From Nostoc sp. B(2019) (GTDB taxonomy: Bacteria > Cyanobacteriota > Cyanobacteriia > Cyanobacteriales > Nostocaceae), in assembly GCF_010091925.1 (NCBI RefSeq), contig NZ_WVID01000020.1, positions 1 through 64,000 on the forward strand: 64,000 nt of DNA. The letters are read 5' to 3'. Under the pieces are notes generated by a model, which saw nothing but the letters and a program-made list of their open reading frames with translations, was not told where the DNA came from and made no database searches. Shown piece after piece: positions 55,034-63,313 of this stretch. The translations under genes were made by a program, and so were the position numbers. Position 1 is the stretch's first letter, and every line of letters starts with the position of its first letter.

Positions 55034-55058
55034 TACTGGCGCAGTCATGGTTAATGAC
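55034..55058 (+). repeat. 25-bp fragment of the aquaporin gene between arsR and pstS
   Basis: TACTGGCGCAGTCATGG then TTAATGAC matches 56337-56361 in the aquaporin gene at 24 of 25 bases and would read TGAVMVND in the same way. It appears to be debris from an earlier copy of the aquaporin gene that once followed arsR directly. Confidence 0.75.
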
Positions 55059-55075
55059 TTCAGGAAAAGTAAAAC

Positions 55076-55091
55076 ATCAAGTTTTGTTGAT
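55076..55091. promoter_or_regulatory. ArsR operator 1, perfect inverted repeat
   Basis: ATCAA-GTTTTG-TTGAT. This form, ATCAA-N6-TTGAT, is the one I remember as the ArsR site ahead of the arsBHC operon in Synechocystis. It lies 98 bases upstream of pstS. Confidence 0.7.
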
Positions 55092-55128
55092 GAATTTTTG
55101 TATATATTAGTGCCTTATTGATTGACAT

Positions 55129-55144
55129 ATCAAGTTTTTTTGAA
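55129..55144. promoter_or_regulatory. ArsR operator 2, one mismatch
   Basis: ATCAA-GTTTTT-TTGAA, 53 bases downstream of operator 1. A TTGACA that could be a -35 box (55122-55127) is directly adjacent, so ArsR bound here could block RNA polymerase. Confidence 0.6.
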
Positions 55145-55188
55145 ATGATGTAAATATACCTTTGATATCAGCTATACAGGTGAGGTCA

Positions 55189-56247
55189 ATGAAGGCAATA
55201 CCAAAAAAACTGGCTCTCGCAGTTGGAATTTTGGCTTTTGCGACCAGTTGCACAGCCACATCCGACTCATCAACTCAAACTCAGCCGTCGTCAAAGGTGA
55301 CACAGGTCACTGATTCAGCGAAGGTGACGACGATCAAGATAGATGGTTCGAGCACAGTCTATCCGATAACGCAGGCGATCGCTAAAGAGTTTCAAGCCGA
55401 CTCCAAGAATAACGCCCAAGTTCAAGTTAACTTTTCAGGAACCAGTGGAGGATTTGAAAAATTTTGTGCTGGAGAAACAGATATTAGCAACGCCTCTCGA
55501 CCGATTTTAAAGGCAGAGATGGAAGCTTGTAACAAAAATGGCGTCAGGTACTTTGAGTTACCCATTGCTTTTGATGCCCTTACCGTCGCCGTTAATCCGC
55601 AAAACGACTGGGCAAAAGACATCACCATAACAGAATTGAAAAAGATTTGGGAACCTGCTGCTGAAGGGAAAATTACCCGTTGGAACCAAGTACGTGCGTC
55701 TTGGCCAGATCGTCCAATTTCTTTATACGGTGCAGGTAAGAAATCTGGTACTTTTGACTACTTCACAGAGGCAGTAGTGGGCAAAGTTAGAGCCAGTCGC
55801 AACGACTACACAGCTAGCGAAGATGATGAAGTTTTAGTCAAAGGGATTAGTCAAGACCCGAATGCTTTAGGTTACTTTGGCTATGCCTATTACGAAGAAA
55901 ACCAAGGTAAATTAAAAGCTATTGCAGTCAATAACGGTAAAGGTGCAGTGCTACCGTCACGTCAAACGGTAGAAAAATCTCAGTATCAGCCACTATCTCG
56001 ACCTTTGTTTATCTACGCTAATTTTGAGTCTGCACAAAAGAAACGGCCAGTCAAAGACTTCGTAAATTTCTACATTGAAAAAGCACCAAAAATAGTCAGT
56101 TCTGTAGGCTATGTGCCTTTACCAAGTGAAGGCTACTACCTGGATAATGTTCACTTTTATAATGGCAAGGTAGGAACAGTGTTTGAAGGAGAGGCTCAGC
56201 TAAACTTGACGCTTGGGGAGTTATTACGAAAACAAGCGAAGTTTTAG
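55189..56247 (+). CDS. PstS-like phosphate/arsenate-binding lipoprotein
   Basis: Periplasmic solute-binding protein of 352 residues. The start at 55189 (MKAIPKKLALAVG) follows AGGTGAGG and gives a lipoprotein signal peptide with lipobox FATSC (Cys21). Phosphate-type ligand motifs are present: IDGSSTVYPIT, FSGTSGGFEKFCAG, SRPI, and AGKKSGTFDYF. It is not beside pstCAB; it sits in the arsenic cluster 3 bases before the aquaporin gene. It may bind arsenate or supply phosphate preferentially under arsenic stress (inference). Confidence 0.88.
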   Translation: MKAIPKKLALAVGILAFATSCTATSDSSTQTQPSSKVTQVTDSAKVTTIKIDGSSTVYPITQAIAKEFQADSKNNAQVQVNFSGTSGGFEKFCAGETDISNASRPILKAEMEACNKNGVRYFELPIAFDALTVAVNPQNDWAKDITITELKKIWEPAAEGKITRWNQVRASWPDRPISLYGAGKKSGTFDYFTEAVVGKVRASRNDYTASEDDEVLVKGISQDPNALGYFGYAYYEENQGKLKAIAVNNGKGAVLPSRQTVEKSQYQPLSRPLFIYANFESAQKKRPVKDFVNFYIEKAPKIVSSVGYVPLPSEGYYLDNVHFYNGKVGTVFEGEAQLNLTLGELLRKQAKF

Positions 56248-56250
56248 ATA

Positions 56251-56946
56251 ATGAAATCATTTTTAAAGGAAGTTTCCCAGTGCAGACGGGAGGTTTTAGC
56301 AGAAGGAATTGGCACTTTCATTTTAGTATTTGCGGGTACTGGCGCAGTCATGGTAAATGACATAAGCCAAGGTGCTGTTACCCATATTGGTATTAGCTTT
56401 GTTTTTGGTGCGGTAGTTGCGGCGTTGATTTACGGAATCGGACATATTAGCGGCGCACACTTCAATCCAGCGGTGACGTTAGCATTTTGGACGAGTGGTT
56501 TTTTCCCAAAAAAGCGAGTTTTGCCGTATATTTTGGCGCAGTCAGTGGGTGCGATCGCAGCTTCAGCTTTTTTGCTAATTAGTTTGGGAAGAGTTGCCAA
56601 TTTGGGGGCTACCTTACCACTCAATGGTAATTGGTTGCAATCTTTGCTGTTGGAGTTTGTACTTACCTTCATTTTGATGTTTATAATTTTTGGTTCTGGA
56701 CTCGATCGCCGCGCACACATCGGCTTTGCTGGGTTGGCGATCGGGTTAACTGTGGGAATGGAGGCGGCGTTTATGGGGCCAATTACTGGTGCAAGTATGA
56801 ATCCAGTGCGTTCCTTGGGCCCTGCTTTTGTAGGAGGAATTTGGCAGCATCACTGGGTTTATTGGGTTGCGCCAATTTTAGGAGCGCAATTAGCAATGAT
56901 AGTTTATCGACAACTTTCTAATGGTTTTCGAGATTTTAATGAATAA
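56251..56946 (+). CDS. Aquaglyceroporin/MIP channel in the ars cluster (AqpS-like)
   Basis: MIP-family channel of 231 residues with six membrane segments. First pore motif is NPA (SGAHFNPAVTLAF near 67-79); the second is NPV instead of NPA (GASMNPVRSLGPA near 183-195). In some bacteria such a channel lets arsenite leave down its gradient once arsenate has been reduced. It begins 3 bases after pstS and is followed by arsH, so this is the likely role. Confidence 0.9.
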   Translation: MKSFLKEVSQCRREVLAEGIGTFILVFAGTGAVMVNDISQGAVTHIGISFVFGAVVAALIYGIGHISGAHFNPAVTLAFWTSGFFPKKRVLPYILAQSVGAIAASAFLLISLGRVANLGATLPLNGNWLQSLLLEFVLTFILMFIIFGSGLDRRAHIGFAGLAIGLTVGMEAAFMGPITGASMNPVRSLGPAFVGGIWQHHWVYWVAPILGAQLAMIVYRQLSNGFRDFNE

Positions 56947-56996
56947 AGAAAGCTGTTATTTGTCATTTGTCACATACGTGATTTAGAGCTTATTTA

Positions 56997-57674
56997 ATGA
57001 TTTCCATGACCTCTTTTGATCATCCACCGAGAATATTGTTTTTATATGGCTCTTTGCGAGAGCGTTCCTATAGCCGCTTGTTAGCAGAAGAAGCCGCTAG
57101 AATTATTGAGGAATTTGGTGCAGAAGTTCGGTTTTTTGATCCGCGTGATTTGCCGATTCACAACAGTGTGTCAGAGACTCATCATAAGGTACAGGAATTA
57201 CGCGAATTGAGTATATGGTCTGAGGGTCAAGTGTGGTCTTCTCCTGAGATGCACGGCAATATTACTGGTATCCTCAAAAACCAAATTGATTGGATTCCTT
57301 TAAGTTTAGGAGCAGTTAGACCAACTCAAGGTAAAACCTTAGCAATTATGCAAGTAAGTGGTGGTTCTCAGTCTTTTAATGCTGTGAATACGCTGCGAAT
57401 TTTGGGGCGTTGGATGCGAATGTTTACGATTCCCAATCAGTCTTCGGTGGCTAAAGCTTATCAGGAGTTTAACGAAGATGGAACTATGAAAGATTCAGCT
57501 TACCGCGATCGCGTTATCGATGTGATGGAAGAACTTTACAAATTTACATTGCTGTTGCGTGACAAGGTTGATTACCTAACTGATCGCCATAGTGAACGTA
57601 AGGAAAAAGCAGCATCAGAAACCATCAAGGTAGCGAATAGTGCGCTGGAAGTTAATGCAAATAAAAGTGCATAA
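56997..57674 (+). CDS. arsH: ArsH, NADPH-dependent FMN reductase
   Basis: Flavoprotein that oxidises organic trivalent arsenicals. The 225-residue protein has the ArsH signature: [24 protein letters not shown] near 12-35, the FMN-loop [21 protein letters not shown] near 81-101, and [24 protein letters not shown] near 118-141. Follows the aquaporin gene by 50 bases and precedes arsC. Confidence 0.95.
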   Translation: MISMTSFDHPPRILFLYGSLRERSYSRLLAEEAARIIEEFGAEVRFFDPRDLPIHNSVSETHHKVQELRELSIWSEGQVWSSPEMHGNITGILKNQIDWIPLSLGAVRPTQGKTLAIMQVSGGSQSFNAVNTLRILGRWMRMFTIPNQSSVAKAYQEFNEDGTMKDSAYRDRVIDVMEELYKFTLLLRDKVDYLTDRHSERKEKAASETIKVANSALEVNANKSA

Positions 57675-57713
57675 AAGTTGTATTTTGTCAAATTATCAAC
57701 AACCAAAAATATC

Positions 57714-58115
57714 ATGAAACGAGTAATGTTTGTTTGCAAGAAAAATTCCAGACGTTCCCAAATGGCAGAGGGTTTTGCTCGTACTTTAGGAGCAGACAAA
57801 ATTTCTGTTAGCAGTTCCGGGTTGGAATCAAGTCATGTAGACCCCAAATCTGTTGATATCATGTCTGAAATTGGTATTGATATCAGCAATCAAGCCTCGA
57901 AACCTTTAAGTGATTTCAATCCCGAAGATTATGATGCAGTGATTTCTTTATGCGGTTGTGGGGTAAATTTACCCGAAGCGTGGGTGTTAAGAGATGTATT
58001 TGAAGATTGGCAACTTGATGATCCAGAAGGGCAATCAATTGAAACATTTCGTCGGGTTCGAGATGAAGTTAAGGAACGAGTTGTTAAGTTAATTGAGTCT
58101 CTTAGTAGCCCATAG
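57714..58115 (+). CDS. arsC: Arsenate reductase ArsC (low-molecular-weight phosphatase fold)
   Basis: Reduces arsenate to arsenite. The 133-residue protein has the P-loop VCKKNSRRSQMAEGFAR near 6-22 (Cys-x5-Arg) and a later Cys pair in LCGCGVNLPEAW near 80-91. It fits the glutathione/glutaredoxin-dependent cyanobacterial type. Start at 57714 (MKRVMFVCKK) is preferred over an in-frame extension to 57678. Last gene of the ars cluster. Confidence 0.93.
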   Translation: MKRVMFVCKKNSRRSQMAEGFARTLGADKISVSSSGLESSHVDPKSVDIMSEIGIDISNQASKPLSDFNPEDYDAVISLCGCGVNLPEAWVLRDVFEDWQLDDPEGQSIETFRRVRDEVKERVVKLIESLSSP

Positions 58116-58203
58116 GTATTAACTTAACTTGTATCTAACGTTATCTTGTTCCTAGAACATCGATTCAGTATTCAAGATAGGGGCGATAAAAACCGATTAT
58201 TTC

Positions 58204-58232
58204 GTAGAGACGTTGCATTGCAACGTCTCTAC
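58204..58232. repeat. Palindromic GTAGAGACGTTGC repeat
   Basis: GTAGAGACGTTGCA-T-TGCAACGTCTCTAC is a perfect palindrome about one base, common between genes in Nostoc-type genomes. A diverged copy is inside lysA (45563-45592). Confidence 0.85.
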
Positions 58233-58431
58233 AGGGTTTCGGGTTTTATTTATGCACTTATATTTACCTGAAATATGCTGTAGATTGTAGGGGCATGGCA
58301 TTGCCTATATGTATCAAGATTTTCGTGAATTGGTATAATGCCCTGACTGTAATGTTAGGCGGTAGCCTTCTTTAATTCGTTCTCATGTTGAGTATGAGAA
58401 CAAGAATAAGCTGAGTTAATTTTTGCAAGTC

Positions 58432-58602
58432 GATACAATCGCATTGTGACTCGATACAATCGCATTGTGACTCGATACAATCGCATTGTCACCCGATACA
58501 ATCGCATTGTTACCCGATACAATCGCATTGTTACCCGATACAATCGAATTGTCACTTGATACAATCGCATTGTCAGTTGTAGGATGGGCATTGTAATGCC
58601 CA
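58432..58602. repeat. Seven 21-bp tandem repeats with internal hairpins, then a terminator-like hairpin
   Basis: Units start with GATACAATCG at 58432, 58453, 58474, 58495, 58516, 58537 and 58558. Each has the inverted repeat ACAAT-CGC-ATTGT (the sixth has CGA), so the array could fold into seven small hairpins in a row. At 58585-58602, TGGGCATT-GT-AATGCCCA follows. The array is just downstream of the histidine kinase gene. Not a CRISPR: the period is 21 with no unique spacers. Confidence 0.95.
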
Positions 58603-58611
58603 CCCAGTGGT

Positions 58612-61600
58612 CTATTCGTGTAAAACTCGCTGTAAGCTATTTTGCAGGTTACTATGACCATCAATCAGGTTAGCGATCGCTCGAATTAATTTAGCTGGCT
58701 CCACTGGCTTAGTGATATGCTGCTGAAATCCCGCAGCGATCGCCTGTTGGTAATCAACTTCACCAGCATAAGCAGTTAGGGCGATCGCCGGCATCCCTCC
58801 CAGTTCTGGTAGCATGGCTCTAATTTGACGCATTAGCATATAGCCGTCTACGTCAGGCATTCCAATATCGCTTAACAGCAGATTTGGCTGGAACTGAGGT
58901 ATAGCTTGTAGTGCTTCCATAGCCGATGCCACTTGGATTACCTCTGCACCAGACTGCTCTAAAATGAAAGCAATCAAATCTCGTGTATCATCCTCATCAT
59001 CCACAAGCAGAACTTTCACCCCATTTAGATGCACAGAATCATCGGGTTGTCTATCAATCTCAAGGCTTTTGGAATTAATCTTCATTAGCGGTAGCATGAC
59101 TGTGAAAGTTGCACCCTGTTCATCACCTAAACTTTCTGCTTTAACTGTGCCGCCATGCAGCTCTACAATGTGACGAACAATCGCTAATCCTAACCCCAGT
59201 CCACCGAATTTTCGAGTAGTTGCGCCGTCAGCTTGGCGGAAGTAGTCAAATACATAAGGTAAAAAGTCAGGACTAATTCCCTTACCTGTATCACGCACTT
59301 GTAGCTGAGCCTGAGAACCAGAAGCCGCTAAACTGATTTCTACCTGTCCCCCTTGGGGTGTAAACTTAATGGCATTGGAAAGCAGATTCCAGATGACTTG
59401 CTGTAAGCGATTTGAATCACCCGCCACGTGCCCTATGTGCGGTTCAAACACAGTTTGCAGATTAATTGATTTGGCTTCAGCGGCTAGACGCATGGTTTCT
59501 ATGGCTGCGGCGATCGCAGATGTCAGATTTACAGGACTAACATTCAAGCTAAGTTTGCCTTGCAGAATGCGAGAGACATCCAGCAAATCTTCGATTAGTT
59601 GGGTTTGTAGCTGAGCGTTACGCTCAATGGTTTCGAGAGCGCGATCGGTGGTTACTTGATCATACTTTTTAGTTCGCAATAACTTCGACCAGCCCAGGAT
59701 GGGGTTTAGCGGCGTGCGGAGTTCGTGGGAGAGAACTGCCAAAAATTCATCTTTGATCCGATTAGCTTGGACTAATTGCTCTTTTTGTCGCTGTAACGAA
59801 GCCATGAGTTCAGCGCGTTCTAGAGCGATCGCCACCTGATCTGAGGTTGCTTGCAGCAGAGCAGTTTCCTCTGGGGTAAAATGAGTACGGGTACGACTGG
59901 CAAAGGAAAGTACGCCAAGCAACTTTCCTTGAGCGATTAACGGTTGACCTGCATACGCTGTGATGTTTAAAGAGCAGAGAATGTGTGCTCTGGGATGGGT
60001 AGAGTGCAGCACATCGTTGACGACAATTTGACGTTGTTCTTCTGCCACCACTCCGCACATTCCCTCATTAAATTCCAAGTATTCAATTGCTTGAAATACT
60101 TGATCATCGATGCCACTGCAAGCTACTAACCGCAGTTTTTGCCTATTTTCGTGCGTATCGATGAGATAATGAAAGTAAAAATGCAAATCCATCTGCGCCG
60201 AGAGCTTACTGAACAAGCTGTTCATGAGATCTAAGGGACGCTCTGTTGAAAGCAAATCACTGGCTGTTTCAGAAAGAAGTTTAAGTCGTTCACTGCGTTC
60301 TTGCAAGGCTTGCTCTGCAAGCTGACGTTCACGAAGGGCGCGTTCACGTTCGGTAATGTCAACTGCAACTCCTCCCACCAAGTGATGCCCAGACGTATCG
60401 GCAATTGGAAACTGATATACCAAAAATTCACCAATCGTGCCATCTGTGCGTGGAGCTGACTCCATTGCCTCAACGACTTGATTTGTCTCGACAACCATTT
60501 TAATATTATCGAGGAACGGCTGAGCGATTTGAGCAGGGTATAGCTCAAAGATATTTTTGCCGATCGCCTTGTTTGTTGATAAATTTAATGTCCGAAAATA
60601 AGTTTGATTCAGGTAGAGTACACGCCCGTCTACATCTGTAATCCAGGCGGCTGCTGGACTATTGTCCATAAAAGCTTGAAATCGCTCCTCACTCTGGCGC
60701 AGCGCTTTTTCAATATGCTTGCGATCGCTAATATCAAGAATGAATGCGACTGATTTGTGCCGAGCTTCTCCTAATAGGGAGTAACCAACTACAACCGGCA
60801 CATGAGAACCATCCGGGCGAATATACTCCTTCTCATAAGGAGTACAAGCTCCTTTTGCTTTGGCTTCGGCGATCGCTAGTTCATCTAAATAAAGATACTC
60901 AGGGGGCGTCATATCAATCCAGCGTAGTCTACCTGCTTGGAGATCCTCACGGGTATAACCGACAATTCGCAAGAACTCATCATTGGCTTGACTGATACCC
61001 CCATCTACATCACCAAAGAGAATTCCTACTACATTCGCTTCCACAAAACTCCTGAGCTGCTCCTCACTAGCTTGCACCGCCGCTTCTGCTTGCTTGCGAG
61101 CGGTGATATTCATCATGCTCACCAATACACTGTCAAATTTGGCAGTTGGCGGCCCAAACGTGATTGTAAACAGGATATTGAGGCGCTCCCCCTGAAGAGT
61201 TTGCAGAATTGTTTCAGATTCAAAGTATGTTTCTCCATCAGTAATTGCCAAGAGTTCTTTAGCAAATACTTCTAGGGTTTCTGGTACAAATATTTGGTGA
61301 AGCGAAGCCAGAAGGTCGTTTTTTTCTTGAGCGCCAAACATTCGCATCGCCGCATTATTTACGTTGACAATTTTTACCATGCCAACTGCTTGTTGAATAA
61401 ACTCAGGATGTTCAGCAAAAAAGGTGCGAAAGTTCTGGACGCCTTGCGCTTTCAAATCATTAAGCGCTGCTTTAACAAGAGAAAAATCTTCTTCAAAAAT
61501 CGACACGCCTGTGGCTTCAAAGATATAACGGTATTTTTTTTCCTGTTCTTGCAGCGCCGCCTCTACGTGTTTGCGTTCGCTGATATCTGTAGTGCTGCCA

Positions 61601-62760
61601 ACTACGCGTATCGGTTGTCCATCAGCATCTCGCTCTACTACAATCCCTTGATCTAGCACATAGATGTATTGATTATCTTTGTTGTGAACTCGATACTCGC
61701 TGACATAGCGATCGCTATTTACCAAAACTACAGCTGCATCGGCCTGTATCTGCTGTAAATCCTCTGGATGGATGAGTTCACGCCACCATTTGCCAGTTGG
61801 TTCGGCTTCGGCGAGGGAATAGCCCAAAATTCGGGTTAAACCCTCGGTTCTTTCAACGTTATCCTGCTCTAGATTCCAGTCATAGATTAGACAGTTGACT
61901 GCGGCGGCGGCTAACTCAAAACGCTCGTTAGCTAACCGCAAGCGCTCCTCTTTTTCTTGCAAGGTTCGTTCTGCTAATTTGCGTTCGTGTAACGCGGCTT
62001 GCCGTTCGCGTAGCGCCGCTTGCTGTTCGCTCAAATCAACAACAAAGCCAATAAACGTTTCTTGAGTGTCTCCCACAAAGGCTGAACCGAGCAGAACGGG
62101 AACACGAGAGCCATCTTTGCGAATATATTCCTTTTCAAAAGGCTGACATCTGCCGATAGTTTTGAGTTCTTGCACTGAACTCTCGCTCAAATGAAGATAC
62201 TCAGGTGGAGTCATCTCGCGCCAGTTCATGCGGTGAGTGCATAAATCTTCTTGCGTGTAGCCGACCATCTTCAAAAAAGCATCATTTGCTTCAATGATCG
62301 AACCGTTGATATCGGTGACGATAACCCCAATGATATTGGATTCTAGCAGTCGGCTAAATCGCATTTTGCTGTTTTGCAGCAACTTCAAGCTTGTTTCTGC
62401 CTTGTGTCTAGCAGTTCGCAACTCTGAGAAGAGTACGGTAATGAGGAAGGATACTAGTGAAAACGTAGTTAATCGTACTAAAAAGCTCAGGCTAACAATA
62501 TTGAATGCGTAGACTGGCTCGATTAAAAAGTAGAAAACAACTACAGTAGATAAAGCGATCGCCAACCCTCCCGGAACTATGCCGCCATACCAGGCACTAA
62601 CTGCCACAGCAGCATAAAATAATGTAAATACACTCGGTTCAAAGGCTGGCTGTAGCAGTGGTGTCAATAGTAGCGCCGCTGTGACTGCCAAAATCATTAC
62701 ACTATAGGTTAGTAACCGAGAGCGGATCATCAACATTTTTTCGGGTGCTGTTAGCGTCAT
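58612..62760 (-). CDS. Multi-PAS hybrid sensor histidine kinase with receiver domain
   Basis: Membrane sensor kinase of 1382 residues. Order: four hydrophobic N-terminal segments (about 15-115, DUF4118-like), five PAS/PAC units (about 130-245, 280-390, 405-550, 565-685, 690-805), a GAF domain (about 845-985), HisKA with FLAVLSHELRTPLNPILGW, HATPase with NLLSNAIKFTPQGG and GLGLGLAIVRH, and a C-terminal receiver with VLLVDDEDDTRD and phospho-acceptor in LLLSDIGMPDVDGY. Two PAS units share nearly the same text (MTPPEYL...EKEYIR-DGS-VPV), a recent duplication. Signal unknown. One base separates it from the upstream XRE gene. Confidence 0.93.
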   Translation of the reverse strand: MTLTAPEKMLMIRSRLLTYSVMILAVTAALLLTPLLQPAFEPSVFTLFYAAVAVSAWYGGIVPGGLAIALSTVVVFYFLIEPVYAFNIVSLSFLVRLTTFSLVSFLITVLFSELRTARHKAETSLKLLQNSKMRFSRLLESNIIGVIVTDINGSIIEANDAFLKMVGYTQEDLCTHRMNWREMTPPEYLHLSESSVQELKTIGRCQPFEKEYIRKDGSRVPVLLGSAFVGDTQETFIGFVVDLSEQQAALRERQAALHERKLAERTLQEKEERLRLANERFELAAAAVNCLIYDWNLEQDNVERTEGLTRILGYSLAEAEPTGKWWRELIHPEDLQQIQADAAVVLVNSDRYVSEYRVHNKDNQYIYVLDQGIVVERDADGQPIRVVGSTTDISERKHVEAALQEQEKKYRYIFEATGVSIFEEDFSLVKAALNDLKAQGVQNFRTFFAEHPEFIQQAVGMVKIVNVNNAAMRMFGAQEKNDLLASLHQIFVPETLEVFAKELLAITDGETYFESETILQTLQGERLNILFTITFGPPTAKFDSVLVSMMNITARKQAEAAVQASEEQLRSFVEANVVGILFGDVDGGISQANDEFLRIVGYTREDLQAGRLRWIDMTPPEYLYLDELAIAEAKAKGACTPYEKEYIRPDGSHVPVVVGYSLLGEARHKSVAFILDISDRKHIEKALRQSEERFQAFMDNSPAAAWITDVDGRVLYLNQTYFRTLNLSTNKAIGKNIFELYPAQIAQPFLDNIKMVVETNQVVEAMESAPRTDGTIGEFLVYQFPIADTSGHHLVGGVAVDITERERALRERQLAEQALQERSERLKLLSETASDLLSTERPLDLMNSLFSKLSAQMDLHFYFHYLIDTHENRQKLRLVACSGIDDQVFQAIEYLEFNEGMCGVVAEEQRQIVVNDVLHSTHPRAHILCSLNITAYAGQPLIAQGKLLGVLSFASRTRTHFTPEETALLQATSDQVAIALERAELMASLQRQKEQLVQANRIKDEFLAVLSHELRTPLNPILGWSKLLRTKKYDQVTTDRALETIERNAQLQTQLIEDLLDVSRILQGKLSLNVSPVNLTSAIAAAIETMRLAAEAKSINLQTVFEPHIGHVAGDSNRLQQVIWNLLSNAIKFTPQGGQVEISLAASGSQAQLQVRDTGKGISPDFLPYVFDYFRQADGATTRKFGGLGLGLAIVRHIVELHGGTVKAESLGDEQGATFTVMLPLMKINSKSLEIDRQPDDSVHLNGVKVLLVDDEDDTRDLIAFILEQSGAEVIQVASAMEALQAIPQFQPNLLLSDIGMPDVDGYMLMRQIRAMLPELGGMPAIALTAYAGEVDYQQAIAAGFQQHITKPVEPAKLIRAIANLIDGHSNLQNSLQRVLHE

Positions 62761-62761
62761 C

Positions 62762-63016
62762 TCAGAAGTTCTCCCTCTGCTCCGCTTGTCGTAGATACTG
62801 CCTCAGTAGTGTATTGCCTGGTTCACCCATCTTCTGTAACATTTCTTCAATTAGCTTGAGTGCCATCTGTGATGGCATTGCATATCCGTTTTCCCAGCGA
62901 TTGACTGTTCGCAGCGAAACGCCTAACTTGGCTGCAAACTTTTCTTGAGAGAGATCGAGTTGCTGCCGAAGTTCACGGATTAAATCTGAGATTTTGAGCG
63001 GCTTTCTTAATTCCAT
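62762..63016 (-). CDS. XRE-family helix-turn-helix regulator
   Basis: An 84-residue protein made almost wholly of a helix-turn-helix domain: IRELRQQLDLSQEKFAAKLGVSLRTVNRWENGYAMPSQMALKLIEEML. One base before the histidine kinase start, so probably in one operon with it. It may regulate that operon; unproven. Confidence 0.87.
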   Translation of the reverse strand: MELRKPLKISDLIRELRQQLDLSQEKFAAKLGVSLRTVNRWENGYAMPSQMALKLIEEMLQKMGEPGNTLLRQYLRQAEQRENF

Positions 63017-63313
63017 AGTAGGAATAATAGGACAGGTGTCGCGTCATTTGTCTCCAACTTGAGGAAGAATTTGTGTAGTGTTGCGAAGACTTGTTGAGGA
63101 CATTACTGTGTATTGAGGTTTTATCCGACACTCTGCCTTTCTTGTTTTTACCAAAATATCATCGCTTTTGCTAAAAAATCAGGTATTTTTTAACTTTTAC
63201 AATTTATCTAGTTTTGCTGATATGGTAGTTAATTTTACTTCTAGGGCAGGATGTCAAGGGCAAAGCGATAAAGCTAGGATATATTTTTAACTATTAGCCT
63301 ATGCACAAATGTT
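63017..63313. other. Intergenic region, about 300 bases
   Basis: Divergent spacer between the XRE gene and the acyltransferase gene. AT-rich; no RNA gene or clear operator seen. Confidence 0.4.

Noticed and set aside
58432-58576. Possible CRISPR array
   Set aside because: Period is 21 bp with near-identical units and no unique spacers; no cas genes adjacent.
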